Positions 1-11,269 of a stretch of DNA of 21,725 bases are shown here, piece after piece (position 1 is the stretch's first letter; the number at the start of each line of letters is the position of its first letter). The stretch is from Euprymna scolopes (lineage: Eukaryota; Mollusca; Cephalopoda; Sepiida; Sepiolidae): positions 46,725,727 through 46,747,451 of the forward strand of contig CM044519.1 of assembly GCA_024364805.1 (NCBI GenBank), in the 5' to 3' direction. The notes beneath the pieces were generated by a model. It was not told the origin of the DNA. It saw only the letters and a list, made by a program, of their open reading frames with translations, and made no database searches. The position numbers and the translations under genes are program-made.

Positions 1-24
1 TATATATATATATATATATATATA
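1..24. repeat. (TA)n microsatellite, cut by window edge
   Basis: Uninterrupted TA dinucleotides run into the left edge of the window, so the true length is unknown. A matching tract lies at the right edge. Confidence 0.95.
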
Positions 25-359
25 CACTTGTTTTTCTCTAGAAAAGGGAGCAATATTTTGGAATTGATTCGGATATAGAGACTTTAAGCTATTTATCTTA
101 ATAACTAATATATTATTAAATATGAAAGATTGCAAATAAGTTGCTATCATCGTCAAATATAAGTATAAATTATATAACAATCATTACTATTGGTATACTC
201 GACGATGAGGTTAAATAATAGTATAATAATAGGATAGCACTTTGTCTAAACAGTGATAAAGCATGATGTTATACCTATGAAAAAAAAACAGTACAATATT
301 ATAGTATCAATGTATTCGGTACAAATGATAAGAGATAAAATAAAAAAAAATATTGCAGA
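25..359. other. AT-rich intergenic DNA, nothing recognised
   Basis: This stretch is very AT-rich and has no convincing open frame, repeat or RNA gene on either strand. It is the flank beyond the 3' terminus of the Helitron that ends at 360. The base next to that terminus reads T on the element strand, as expected for insertion between A and T. Confidence 0.6.
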
Positions 360-779
360 CTAGCTGAAGTACCCGGCGTTGCCAGCTTATATATATTATA
401 TATTTGAATATTCTGTCCTCATACATTATAATAAAATAGATTAAACAAAATAAATTCATAATGGTTTCTTTTTTCACACACTCCATGTGGTAGGAGCAGT
501 AGGTGCGATGTCTCACCAGTAGAGCTAATCATTTTTAAAGGTTACTCTTTTATCATCTAGTTCTTGTTTCAAAATATTATGTAAGAATTGCAATTATTAT
601 TTTATATCTTAATTCATATCTGAAACCTGTCAAATCTTCTTTTGTTTTAACGTTTTAATGTACAATATATATAAAAATGGCATCAGCAATCCATTCTGTT
701 AATAAAATAATTAAAATTTATTTTCTAAAATGCATATATGAAAACTGTCAATGAACCGGCAGCATTTATTTTGAAGAGC

Positions 780-2690
780 CTTTATATAAACAACATTTTG
801 GGTGTGACCTCTAACATGTATGTAAATATAGAGGTTTTCAGGACTTCCAATGCGTGAGCAACCAGCATACAATACGCCATGAGAAAAGCAAACTGTTTAA
901 GATTAAGCTCAACAAGGGCTTTGTCCTTGAGCTTTATTTATCGACATGGCAAAACTATTTTTTTATTGGGAATTGTAAACGCTACTAATGAAATGGCAAG
1001 TCAAAAGGAATAAGGGGCATCTAAGGATTTAACAGTTTTACCTTTAAATTTTCCAGCTATAATAATGGCTTCCAGAACTTTAGTTTCAAAGATTTTATTG
1101 CTCACGTGTATCATTTCAAAATTTAGGCGGATCAATATTTCTTAATAACTGGGACTCCTTCCTTCAATATCATGTTATGATGTGGAATTCCAGACGGTTC
1201 TACAGGAAATTCTACTACCTGATCTTCGTCAATAACACAATCAATTGATTTATAAGAATGCTTTAACCCACGCAACTTTTGAAAAAGATTATTATTGATC
1301 ATGTCGAGAGCATCATTTCTAGGGACAAAAATTGATTTTTCACAAAGCCTCCAATATTGTGGAAATTTTTAGCAATATCTGGAGAAAAACTTGGGTCATC
1401 AGGTCATTAATTGAATTTACCATTTGGTTACATGGTAATTTGTGCAATTGAAGATCTCCTTTCAATGTGAACCAATGGAGAGGAGATGATTTGAGTGCTG
1501 CAGACTGATCATCAAATAAATGTGTCTTCATATTGACAGTAGGGGATTTTTTTTAACTTGAGGCCAAATCGATGTCGCCTTAGGACATGCATTTACCTCC
1601 TCTGCTTAAGTGCCATTGGGAATTACAGATAAAGTTTTACGAAAATAATCAGATAGCAAAACAGTAACACCTCTCATTAAAGTGTTGCATTCATCCAAGT
1701 CTGAAATGCTCTTTGATGAGACATGGTACATTCATCCCAAACTATTAATCTAGTCCGTTGGAATAAACTTGCCATGCTGGAACCTCGCAGGATGTTGCAA
1801 ATACACTCATTTTCAGATTTCTTGGGCAAGTTAAGAGGCAACTTGAAAGTAGAGTGTGCGGCTAAAAGTGTTTCTGCTATACCTTAAGAAGAAACTGCAA
1901 ATGCAATGTTACTATTAGATCTCACTTTGGCAAGGAAGCCCACGTGCATCATCATTTATTCTACTCACAATAAAGTCGTATATCCGTTTGTTGTTCATCA
2001 AGAAGTTTTGACTCATTTTCAAACACATGCTTGTTCATCTCATGTAAGTTGTATAACGTTTCACAAACAATGTCATGGTGAATAGCATGTTTCCTCCTAA
2101 ATGGAGAAGCTTCTCTTGAATATGCTATAAAACTTCATTTAAGATTTCATCTGAAAAAGTGATATTGACATGAGGATTGTTTTACTAGACGCTGAGATGA
2201 GTATTATGAGTCTCCCACAGATTTGTTAGGTTAGAAATATTACAATTATGAAGCATGTTGGCAAATAAACTACGTAACTGCTTGGATAACTGGAAAAGTG
2301 ATGCTTCATCCATAGTTTGGTCCCAGCTTGAGTCATTATGTAATAGACCAAAGGAGAAACATGCATGTCTAAATGTTTTTAATGTGACCATAAACTGTTT
2401 TTAGGCCCTGGAAACTCTTTGGCCGTTTAACCTTATGCAAAACAATACGGAGGAAGTAGCATTCAAAATTAGTTTGATGGACATTGTACAGTCTGCCAAG
2501 TGCATAGGAACTGAACACATTTAACTGGCTATATTTTCTTTTATGTCTATTTCCATTTCCTACGGACATTGTCCCATGTATAGTATTTGGGTAGTTGATT
2601 ATGAAAAGCAGTATATGCACACTCATCCTCTTGTAAAGTTTTTTAAAAAGACGTAATGGAAGTTGACATCAGAGCATGAAGTTGTTGTTC
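780..2690 (-). pseudogene. Helitron PIF1-like helicase domain, broken
   Basis: This is the 5'-to-3' DNA helicase half of the RepHel protein, continuing directly from the Rep domain. Recognisable blocks, from high to low coordinates, are PIHDVHLENRQRMYF (2700-2765), QLPKYYTWDNVRRKWK (about 2550-2600), GRLYNVHQTNFECYFLRIVLH with KRPKSFQGLKTV (2400-2500), a block with FSFGLLHNDSSWDQTMDEAS (2250-2390), AKVRSNSNIAFAVSS (about 1900-1945) and LIVWDECTM. The last contains the Walker B Asp-Glu at 1728-1739. DLPFH, KAQGQSL-like and GCSR-like C-terminal blocks follow as decayed matches at 780-1050. The stretch that should carry GGTGKT (Walker A) between the YDFIVSRINDD block and AKVRS, near 1945-1985, is absent, so ATP binding was lost. 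Several stops and frame changes are present. Confidence 0.85.
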
Positions 2691-3488
2691 AACATTCTTG
2701 GGTTTTCCGGATTAAAGTACATTCTTTGCCTATTTTCCAGATGTACATCGTGAATAGGAAGCGATATAACCTCCAAACAGACTCATTGCTGCTAATATAT
2801 CTGGCTTTCCTGTAATATTGGATTTCATCATTCTCATTAGCAATACCACACATAGCCATGTCATTTCCTTTGTTAATATACTTGCACGCATACTTAATAG
2901 ATTTAATACTGTTGCAAAATTCAACAGTAATGTGTGCATCAAATGTCTTTGCTAAGATGGAAGAATATTGTATAATCCATAAATTGTTTAATTGAAATTC
3001 TAAATTTCCACGCTTAATATTAACCTGGAAACCACCATTACCTGGTTGTAGGCGTCGGTACTTGGGGCATCTATCATGACTTGTCTCAGTATCGGAGAGA
3101 AACTGATTTGGATATCTTTTAGCACATTTGCCATCAACTATGCACGGAGATTGTGGGTTAAGGGGGCCATGGACCATCTGGGTCTTAACAATCAGAAAGA
3201 AGACAGGATCATCCTCGGGATCACGGAGCTCGGCACTGGTAATTTTGTAAAAGGCAGAGTAAGATATGAGCATGTGTAGACCCATTTTCTACCATTCAAT
3301 ATGTATGGCATAACCATGAATTTGGTGATTTTTTAACAAAACAATCAATTTCTTAAGTTTTCAATGAAATTAAGTCCTGCCTGTGATATGGTTCTTGTCC
3401 TGCACATGAATGAAATGTTATTTCTTCGCATTTGGGATTGCATATAAAGCTGATAAGTAAATCTGCTTTGATTTATTCCTTACATAAG

Positions 3489-3564
<76 letters not shown>

Positions 3565-4440
3565 ACGTGGCCCTCTACAAAAGGTAGAAGGGAGATTCGC
3601 TAATTTACCAACATTATTGATACTTTTATTAGCTATAGCATCCTTAAGATGAACATAAGAATCTACGCTAAATTTTGATTGATTTTTGTCTCCTGTGAAG
3701 AAGTCTTTAAGTCTCCATTTTTGCATGCATGTGCACCAGAAATTGCAGGAAAAGTTCTCTGTAATATAAGAGATGATTAACTTTGCATTCTCTGAACATG
3801 ATTCTTTATGCATAAAAGTCCTTGGCAGATGATTTTTTGTTGAGGCTGATCTGGCCATTATCAAAAACTACCTGCATTACGTGAAAAGTGTATATATCCT
3901 GTCTTCCCCAGAAGATCAGGGGATACTGGAGAGCATCATAAGACATGTGAGTTTCTGCTATACGTTGTTTTCCCTTTCCTGTGGGGTTTAAGACAATATC
4001 TATACAGTTTCGTGGACTAATAACAATATCCCTGTCGTAAGATGCTCACCAGCAATTAGTATGGCAACATCAGTAGTAGGTGCATTGCAGCGGCGTACGT
4101 ATTCCATTGCTGGTCTTCTTTCTGAACAAATGACTACACGGAAATCTATACATTCAGGTTGGTGCTCTAAAGTTGTTTTAAATGAACGAATCATGTGATC
4201 ACGTTCATTAAGCATATAATGTGGATCGGTTACAATTTGATAATAAAGGTGTTTGAAAGTTTGACAACGTTGGTTACTTTGATCCTGATAATCACTCATG
4301 AAATAAATCTGCAATAAATTCGGTTTTTCATTAGGTGATGGAGTTATTGAACCAATCAGGTAGTAAACTGTACCTTGTACTCTAAAGATTGGCATGAAGC
4401 CTTCTCCCACGACTGTTTTGTCCGCACCAAAAGAAGTTAG
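2689..4440 (-). pseudogene. Helitron Rep (HUH nuclease) domain, broken
   Basis: This is the replication-initiator half of a Helitron RepHel protein, which nicks and joins single-stranded DNA. Reading leftward from 4440 the family blocks appear in order. The N-terminal block has TSFGADKTV, FRVQGTVYYLIGS and NAPTTDVAILIAGE (4000-4440). YDALQYPLIFWGRQD follows near 3890-3945. NVGKLANLPSTF and GPRYI (about 3560-3620) end at a (CA)(TA) tract. After the tract come ISFICNPKCEEI and GQEPYHRQDLIS (3360-3450), IHGYAIHIEW (about 3290-3330), MVHGPLNPQSPCIVDGKC, and DEIQYYRKARYISSNESVW. The His-Ala-His nuclease motif is still spelled at 3266-3274 but lies one base out of frame. The tyrosine motif Y-A-C-K-Y (2878-2892) keeps both Tyr. 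The frame is open only in pieces of 136, 148 and 198 codons, so no full protein can be made. Confidence 0.88.
3489..3565. repeat. (CA)n(TA)n microsatellite inside Helitron Rep
   Basis: About 9 AC units are followed by about 28 TA units with one TAATA interruption. The tract splits the Rep domain exactly after the Pro-Arg-Tyr block. Intact relatives continue here with a short Met-His-Glu linker into the next block, so it is an expansion or insertion inside old coding sequence. Confidence 0.95.
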
Positions 4441-4508
4441 TTTTGTATATAATGTTTTAAATAATATTAATATTACTATCTTTAAAACATTATATAAAAA
4501 ACTAACTT
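4434..4508. repeat. Near-perfect inverted repeat at the Helitron 5' breakpoint
   Basis: The left arm 4434-4461 and right arm 4481-4508 are reverse complements at 27 of 28 positions, with a 19-base AT-rich loop. The left arm includes the last recognisable Helitron Rep codons (Lys-Leu-Thr), so the right arm may be an inverted copy of Helitron sequence made by template switching. A short foldback element is the alternative. Confidence 0.85.
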
Positions 4509-5178
4509 ATAAGTAATTAGTGGTTACCTCCCTTTGAACAATAAAATTCTTCAGTTTTCTATTTGAGTATCATTGTTCGAAAACGGAAGTTATCTTCCTT
4601 TATAATTGAAATATTTAAGATAAATTCAAATATAGCGTTTCCAACGATTTCTAACTGGTAATATTATTTTATTTGCGTTTCCTTTGAAGTTTGTATATAT
4701 CAACATTTTCAACCATTCATAAACTACATTTAACATCCCAATGAATGCATTGACGATGATACTTACGAGCTTATAAACAGATTAGTGAATTCATTTATGA
4801 TATAAACCGATTAAATTTGTTAAATAATATCAAGTGAAAGACATTAAAACTATATAAAAATTAATTACTAGTTGAATATGGATTACTATGGGTTACGAAA
4901 TGTTTATAATATAAATCTTAAAAGAGAAAAAAATGAAATTAAAGAGGAAAAAAATAAAAATAAAGAATATGAATGTATTTACAATACTTTAATGTCGATT
5001 GGCACTTGTATCGATGCGGAGTGGATGAACGTAAACTTTATAAAGTTTTTTTTATTTTGGAGCAAAATCAAATTTTAATTAATTTCGTTTTAAATATAAT
5101 GGATAAGACAACCTCTGTTTATGTTTGAATGATAGCTTTCGTGTTAACCTTATATGTGTTGAAATAGTCTCGTAACGG
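4509..5178. other. AT-rich unassigned DNA
   Basis: No recognisable gene. A 68-codon open frame at 4872-5078 is dominated by Lys, Glu and Asn from A-rich DNA and resembles nothing I know, so it is treated as chance. Confidence 0.5.
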
Positions 5179-5224
5179 TGTTTTGATTGTCGTCTGCCCC
5201 TTACGGCAGACGACAATCAAAACA
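5179..5224. repeat. Perfect 20-bp hairpin with 6-base loop
   Basis: Arms 5179-5198 and 5205-5224 are exact reverse complements around the loop CCTTAC. The stem is richer in G and C (core GTCGTCTGCC) than the surrounding DNA, and the perfect pairing suggests it is recent or maintained. Possible readings are a terminal hairpin of a mobile element, a small foldback insert or an RNA hairpin. The stem is rather short and too perfect for a typical microRNA precursor. Confidence 0.9.
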
Positions 5225-6264
5225 TGTTTTTTTTTATTGTTATGAAAATCATAAACACGGAAATTAATTATTCTACTATTTTTTCGTATATTTAAATTAA
5301 TGTCTAAAATGCTTATTTTTTTATAAAAATAAAGAAAAACGTACGCATTCAGAAGCATTAGAAAGTAATATTTGTTTGTCTACTCGATAAATGAATATAT
5401 AGGTTTGTTTTCGTATATACAAATTCAAAACCGTGAAGAAAATTTACGTACTATTTCATTTTTTTATTAATACAAAGACATGAAAAATGAGTCGGTGTCA
5501 TCAGCTCGAATTGAAATCCAGATATCTAGCGTTCTAGCCTGGTGCTGTTTTCTGTATTTAGCTTAGTAGTAAACAACTTGAAGGAATGAAGCGAATCTGT
5601 GCGTGCACATAAACACAAAAATGTCGGCTAGTGGGAATGTACATTTTGCATTTAAATTCGCCGATGGCTGTACGCGATATACATGCCTGTAAACAAAGAC
5701 ATTACTCGCTATAAACCATCCTTGGTGTATGAATATTATTTTAGAGAATTTCAGTGTTATGTGACCAGTAGTTTAAGAGTTTACCTGTTTGATATTTACG
5801 CATACATACATGTACGGTTTTATTTCTACAGAATATAAAATTAATAGCTTTTAACATCTGAAAATAGTTAAACATGTATGTTGGTTAAAATTAATCAAAT
5901 AAAAATGTTGAAATTTGATTGATGAAAACAAATGTAGGTAGTTTAAAATTGAATTATAAAAACTGATATGAACTTTACTGAAAAGTCTGCGACTGCCACT
6001 GTAAAATGTAAACATAGTAAATGTTTAAAATGGTTGACGCATTACATATATGTTCTGTGTAAAAAAGTGAATACCATATAAATAAGAGAGTCTGTTTCAT
6101 ATGATGAGGAAACTTTGAAAAATAGTTTTTTCTTGTTTATTTGGCCTATCGTGCTAAATTATAATTGATTAAATATATATTTTTAAGCTACTATTGGGTC
6201 GAAACAATTTTACCAAATCGACATTTTGAAAATGAGAAACTATATGAGTGGTTAACGTTCTGAT
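5225..6264. other. Unassigned AT-rich DNA
   Basis: No clear gene or repeat. The part around 5560-5700 is somewhat richer in G and C than its flanks and holds a 24-codon frame at 5621-5692 in a reasonable start context, but nothing supports it as a real exon. Confidence 0.5.
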
Positions 6265-6500
6265 TTTTTTTAGATGAGAGCTGATTGTTTATATTATTTT
6301 CAAGGACTATTGTTTTGATTTTGAGTGTTATTCGTGCAACGTTTTAGTTGGATTGTTCTTCGAGTGTCCTCAGGCATGTTTTCCAAACAACAACCAACAT
6401 GATTGAGGACGGTCGCAGGAAATCCGACCAAAACATTGTACAAATAATTCTCAAGATAAGAAAAATAATCCGATCAATATGAGTAGTTGTTCATTGTAGG
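6265..6500. repeat. Inverted pair of a short interspersed repeat (pair 1)
   Basis: Two copies of one repeat lie tail-out, about 20 bases apart. The left copy (about 6265-6385) reads on minus and the right copy (about 6395-6500) on plus. On its own strand each has a block beginning ATTGAGGA or CCTGAGGA, a short stem, then AAAACGTTGCAC or AAAACATTGTAC, then AATAACACTCAA or AATAATTCTCAA and an A-rich tail. The same family recurs at 7213-7352 and 7660-7800. I cannot name it; a non-autonomous element with a structured RNA end is an inference. Confidence 0.7.
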
Positions 6501-6681
6501 AAATTATTTTACTTTAGTTTTGCATTATTGAACTATCTAAATAAAAACTGTGTTATTTATATATAATTACTCTCCTAGTGGCAAAATTGATTACACACAC
6601 ATAAATCTGTGTATCGCAGATCAACATTTTTTTTAATTTTGAAATTAAAAAATATTGACCTGCAATAAAGCGATACATAGG

Positions 6682-6782
<101 letters not shown>

Positions 6783-6823
6783 GAATGTCACACACATATA
6801 CGCATTAAAAGAATGCCAGACAC

Positions 6824-6833
6824 ATACACACAA

Positions 6834-6877
<44 letters not shown>
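6824..6877. repeat. (CA)n(TA)n microsatellite
   Basis: Imperfect CA units with two AAACA interruptions pass directly into about 11 TA units. The order on the plus strand is CA then TA. Confidence 0.95.
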
Positions 6878-6885
<8 letters not shown>

Positions 6886-7212
6886 GATCAAATAGATACT
6901 TTTTGTGTTAAGTATAAAGTTCAATCAAAATATTGCAAACAACGGGGCAAACAATGGTGGCTTAATATTTAGTAAGATAGAGCTCGATATGTATGTGTGC
7001 AATCAATTTCTAAATAGAGTGTATATGGAACGCATTAAATTTGTTTTCAACTCTTTCAATGCCATGTTTATATTTTATATCATAAGACTAAGATATTTTA
7101 CAATGAATCTATTACTGTTATTTTTCTGATGGAAATTTTATTTTTAATTATGTTTTGCTGGACTTGTATCAAAATACTAGTAGAGCGAAAGATAAGTAAA
7201 CCTAAACATAAA
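6878..7212. other. AT-rich unassigned DNA
   Basis: A 74-codon frame at 6905-7129 is hydrophobic, AT-driven and unlike any family I recognise. Nothing else is seen. Confidence 0.5.
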
Positions 7213-7802
7213 AAAAAATATTTTTATATTATTTGGATTCTTTAGACTACTGTTCTTATCTTTCGTGCTATTTTCACAACGTTTCGGTCGATGTAACCTC
7301 CGACCTTCTTCAGGTATATCTTATCGAACTCGGAAATATTTTTGTCGAACTCAAGTCTGCTAGGAATTTCGAACGGAACATATTATTTAATCCAAGAGTG
7401 TAGCATTTTCTTCTTTCATCAGCTATGACTAGGTAAAAATCCTAAATAATGCCCAAATGTATTTTTGAGTGTCGCCCGCACTGAAGATAGAAAATTCAAC
7501 CTCCAGTATATCAACTTTTACAACTGAATTTCATCAAGCACTCTATCCACTAAGCCATAGACGATTGTGAATTACTTAAGACTTCTACCAAATCATAGCT
7601 GTCGGAACGAAATCATGATAGACTTGTATATGAAAGAAAAAGTGCTCCAGTTCGACACAGAGATTCTCGAGTTCGACAGAAAGGTTTCAGAGTTCAACAA
7701 GATATACAAGAAGGTCGTAGGATTACATCGACCGGAATGTTGTGAAAATAACATTGACGATAAGAACAGTAGTCCGAAAAATCAAAATAATATAAATATT
7801 TA
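7213..7802. repeat. Inverted pair of the same repeat family, enclosing a SINE remnant (pair 2)
   Basis: Arms of about 140 bp, 7213-7352 (minus) and about 7660-7800 (plus), are diverged reverse complements. Shared blocks include GAGTTCGACA, AAGAAGGTCG, TTACATCGACCG, TTGTGAAAATA and GATAAGAACAGTAGTC, ending in AATAATATAAA. The left copy on minus reads CTGAAGA, a 5-bp stem GGTCG/CGACC around a loop, then GAAAC (about 7279-7314). That has the layout of the conserved core and stem II of a hammerhead ribozyme. The 78-codon open frame at 7567-7803 runs through the right arm and is not a recognised protein. Confidence 0.75.
7485..7563 (-). mobile_element. tRNA-like SINE head (remnant)
   Basis: On the minus strand a box A-like TGGCTTAGTGGATA (within 7541-7557) is followed about 40 bases later by a box B-like GGTTGAATTTT (7491-7503). 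This matches the spacing of an internal RNA polymerase III promoter in a tRNA gene or tRNA-derived SINE. Box B lacks the usual invariant CGA, so it is a decayed copy, and I cannot assign an amino acid. It lies in the spacer of the second inverted pair. Confidence 0.45.
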
Positions 7803-7887
7803 ATCTTCATCTCAAAACTTCAGAAACGTAATTTTTTTTATTTTAATATATTTTTTATTTTGTTATTTCTATTATTATTATATTGCA

Positions 7888-8311
<424 letters not shown>

Positions 8312-8402
8312 AGTGCACACACACGCGCGTGCGCGCGTGCGCATATACACGCACACATACACGCACACACACGCACACATATATGTGTGTGTTCGTGTGC
8401 GT
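8312..8402. repeat. Alternating purine-pyrimidine tract (Z-DNA type) with palindrome
   Basis: CA, CG and TA dinucleotides alternate almost without break, including CGCGCGTGCGCGCGTGCGCA near 8323-8343. The part 8361-8402 is an imperfect palindrome with 18 of 21 pairs and no loop. Such DNA is prone to the left-handed form and to cruciforms under supercoiling, as known from studies of (CG)n and (CA)n tracts. Confidence 0.85.
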
Positions 8403-8941
8403 TAATTTAGTTAAACTTTAAAATTCAAGCTCATAGGATATTAATTTTGAATTCCAGAATACATATTGAAGCAACTACACTTTTATTTATAAGTGAAAGT
8501 ATTATTTCGTCATCTATCTGGAAAAATAAAATATACAAACATGTTTTGAATTTTCCTAAATAATGATTGATCGGATGAAAAAGATATACCAGCATCCACA
8601 ATGATATGAAAATATACACACGCATACACGTAAAGATACACACATATATACAAACACACATGACAAGAGGGGATAGCACTAAACAGACCTCCACCAGCAG
8701 GGTTCAGGTAGTACTTAGACCTTGCACTCAAATCTGTTGTTACCAGCAAAAAATCAATGGTAAGCGGCTATTGCGATATCATATTCATTTTCAATGGTTA
8801 TCGAAAAATCGGAGAATACTCGAAAGCTGATAAAACTTATTAAAACCTCCAGGGAAAATCATTTATCAGTGAAAAAGGGTTGACGATAATTTATGTGAGA
8901 ACTGCCAGTGGATAACAATAATAAGTGCAAGTAGAAGCAAA
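8403..8941. other. Unassigned AT-rich DNA
   Basis: Contains loose ACACAC stretches (8615-8660). Open frames here are short and overlap on both strands; none is recognised. Confidence 0.45.
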
Positions 8942-8942
8942 T

Positions 8943-8974
8943 GCACATCTGGGTCACATCTGGGTCACATCGGG
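8943..8974. repeat. Short tandem repeat, 11-bp unit
   Basis: The unit CACATCTGGGT occurs twice exactly and a third time as CACATCGGGA. Confidence 0.85.
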
Positions 8975-10129
8975 AATTCAAGCGTGAGTTTTGTTTTCAC
9001 AGTTTGTTATTTATGAAAATTGGGAATTAACTTCTGCAAAGTAAACATTTTCCTTTGCTGTTTAGAAACGAATATGTGGATGCTGACAGATTTTGAAAAA
9101 TACGCTGAACTGGTCATGAAAGGAGAGCAAAAAGATTTTCATTGTTATTTCTTTGCTCTCAAAAATAAGTGCGTTTGGATCTGTTGATAAAAACTCACTT
9201 TACATAAGGAAGTAATTGTGGCAGCAACATCATGTCAACATACACCAGCAATAAAATTTAACTTTACGTAAAATCCTTTACGTTGTTAAATTTGTTATGA
9301 AATCTGCAGAGAAAAAATTACTTCTCAAAATGTTAACCGAATTCATAAACCAGAGATAAAAAGTAAGTGTATTTTTTGTTGTTGTTTTTTTTTTACCTCA
9401 CAATGTCTTATTTATTTATTGAAACGTTGAAATAGCCACTTTTTCTCACGACTTTTGCAAATCCAAAGAATAACATTTACCGAAATCTTATCGCAAAAAA
9501 AAAGATGGTTTCACATAAAAAAAATTTCGAGTCCCACTCCATTTCTCTCTTTCTCTATCTCTCTTTGTAAATAGTGCAAATATGTGAGTAGAGTGAGGTA
9601 ATAAATTATGAAGGTATACTTATGGCAATTAGGCTACATTCGATGAATTAAAAAAACAAGGGTACAACATCCTTATACAAAAAAAACAAAAGAATAGAAA
9701 GTAAAAAGTTCGTTTGGGAAAAACCTGTCATTGCATTTTTGCCTGACGATTCTCAATAGGGATGTATATAAAATATTGAAATAAATAAATTCACAAGTTC
9801 TAATTAATTGTTGAAAATCAAGCTCATTATTTGCAATTGATATTTAATTTCCTCCTGAATCAATCTGAAGTATATTACTAAGCGAGAACAAAGTGGATGC
9901 TGAATAGCAAAACATATGGTTAACATTACTTTATATTTTTCCAGTGATATTAGAAAGTTACTTAACTCACCTGATTTCAAATTAAATTAATTACGAAATC
10001 CATGATGATAACCATTGCGTAAAATAACCACCTTTGTAGGTGTCTACTTGTATGTAGTAGTAAGGTAATTATTGGATTATTATGAGAAAATACGTTTCAT
10101 ATTAAAAAATTAAAAAATACAATATATAT
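8975..10129. other. Unassigned AT-rich DNA with one weak exon-like stretch
   Basis: No transposon or RNA gene recognised. At 9066-9187 a pyrimidine-rich tract and TTTAG precede a 38-codon frame (ATG at 9074, stop at 9185-9187) that encodes MLTDFEKYAELVMKGEQKDF. Its composition is more protein-like than other frames here. A donor-like AAGTGCGT lies at about 9166-9173. The protein is not recognised, so this is only a candidate. Confidence 0.3.
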
Positions 10130-10795
<666 letters not shown>

Positions 10796-10940
10796 AAATT
10801 ATGTTAGAATATGGGTAAACGTTCGCTTTCATCAGGAAAATTTATTTGTTAACCAGTGTTTTTGGGGTGGGTACATATTAATCAAACTTTTGTACATTAT
10901 AATCAAATTGTGAACAAACACACAAACAGACAGAAATACA

Positions 10941-11215
10941 ACTTTATTATACTAATAAATTAATATAAAACGGCTATATGTCTGTCTGTTTGTCGGATTG
11001 TCTGTCTGTCGGTACGTCTGTGTGTCTGTCTATCACCATATTTTCAAATTCCATCTCCACCGAAACTATAAGTCGAAGAGCGGCACTAGGAGCCTCAAAT
11101 GATTGGATTTTTTTAACGGGTCGTTCTTTTATGGATCTTCAACCGATTAAAATTGTTCTTAAGGAGTCAAATATTAAGGAGGCAAAAATTGAAAAGAATC
11201 GTTAAAAAAGTTTGT
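10941..11215 (+). mobile_element. Probable Helitron 5'-end fragment
   Basis: It begins with TTATACTAATAAATTAATAT and AAAACGGCTATATG, then a TGTC-rich run (10978-11035). This resembles the 5' ends of animal Helitrons (T-C-TATACTAATA-ATAAA followed by TTTG or TGTC repeats), which I know from insects and molluscs. Sequence to about 11215, including AACGGGTCGTTC, is single-copy here. No coding part follows; a SINE-like head begins soon after, so only the 5' end survives. The family call comes from terminal resemblance only. Confidence 0.4.
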
Positions 11216-11269
11216 ACACTCACCTTAGTTTATTTTTATTTTTTTATTTTAATGGGTTTATATAAGTGT

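Larger units (their letters stand above)
360..4461 (-). mobile_element. Decayed Helitron (rolling-circle DNA transposon), 5' truncated
   Basis: On the minus strand the order is Rep domain, PIF1-type helicase, about 400 bp of non-coding DNA, then a 3' terminus. The terminus is CTAG at 360-363, preceded by a small hairpin at about 371-386 (stem core GGC/GCC around GTT), followed by T on the element strand. That is the Helitron rule of A|T insertion and a CTRR end. The 3' end therefore looks original. The 5' end is missing: recognisable coding sequence starts abruptly at about 4440, without the N-terminal zinc-finger region of full elements, at an inverted repeat (4434-4508). The copy has several stops and frame changes, a (CA)(TA) tract inside Rep and a lost Walker A motif, so it is long inactive. 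The family call is strong; the exact 5' limit is uncertain. Confidence 0.88.

Noticed and set aside
5621-5692. A 24-codon frame starting AAAATGTCGGCTAGTGGG in a GC-richer patch, with a weak donor at its end
   Set aside because: Too short, not recognised, and the donor is poor. No promoter or further exon could be shown.
7402-7428. CTGATGA followed by GAAAA on minus, another hammerhead-like core
   Set aside because: Only five bases separate the two parts, too few for stem II, so the match is by chance.
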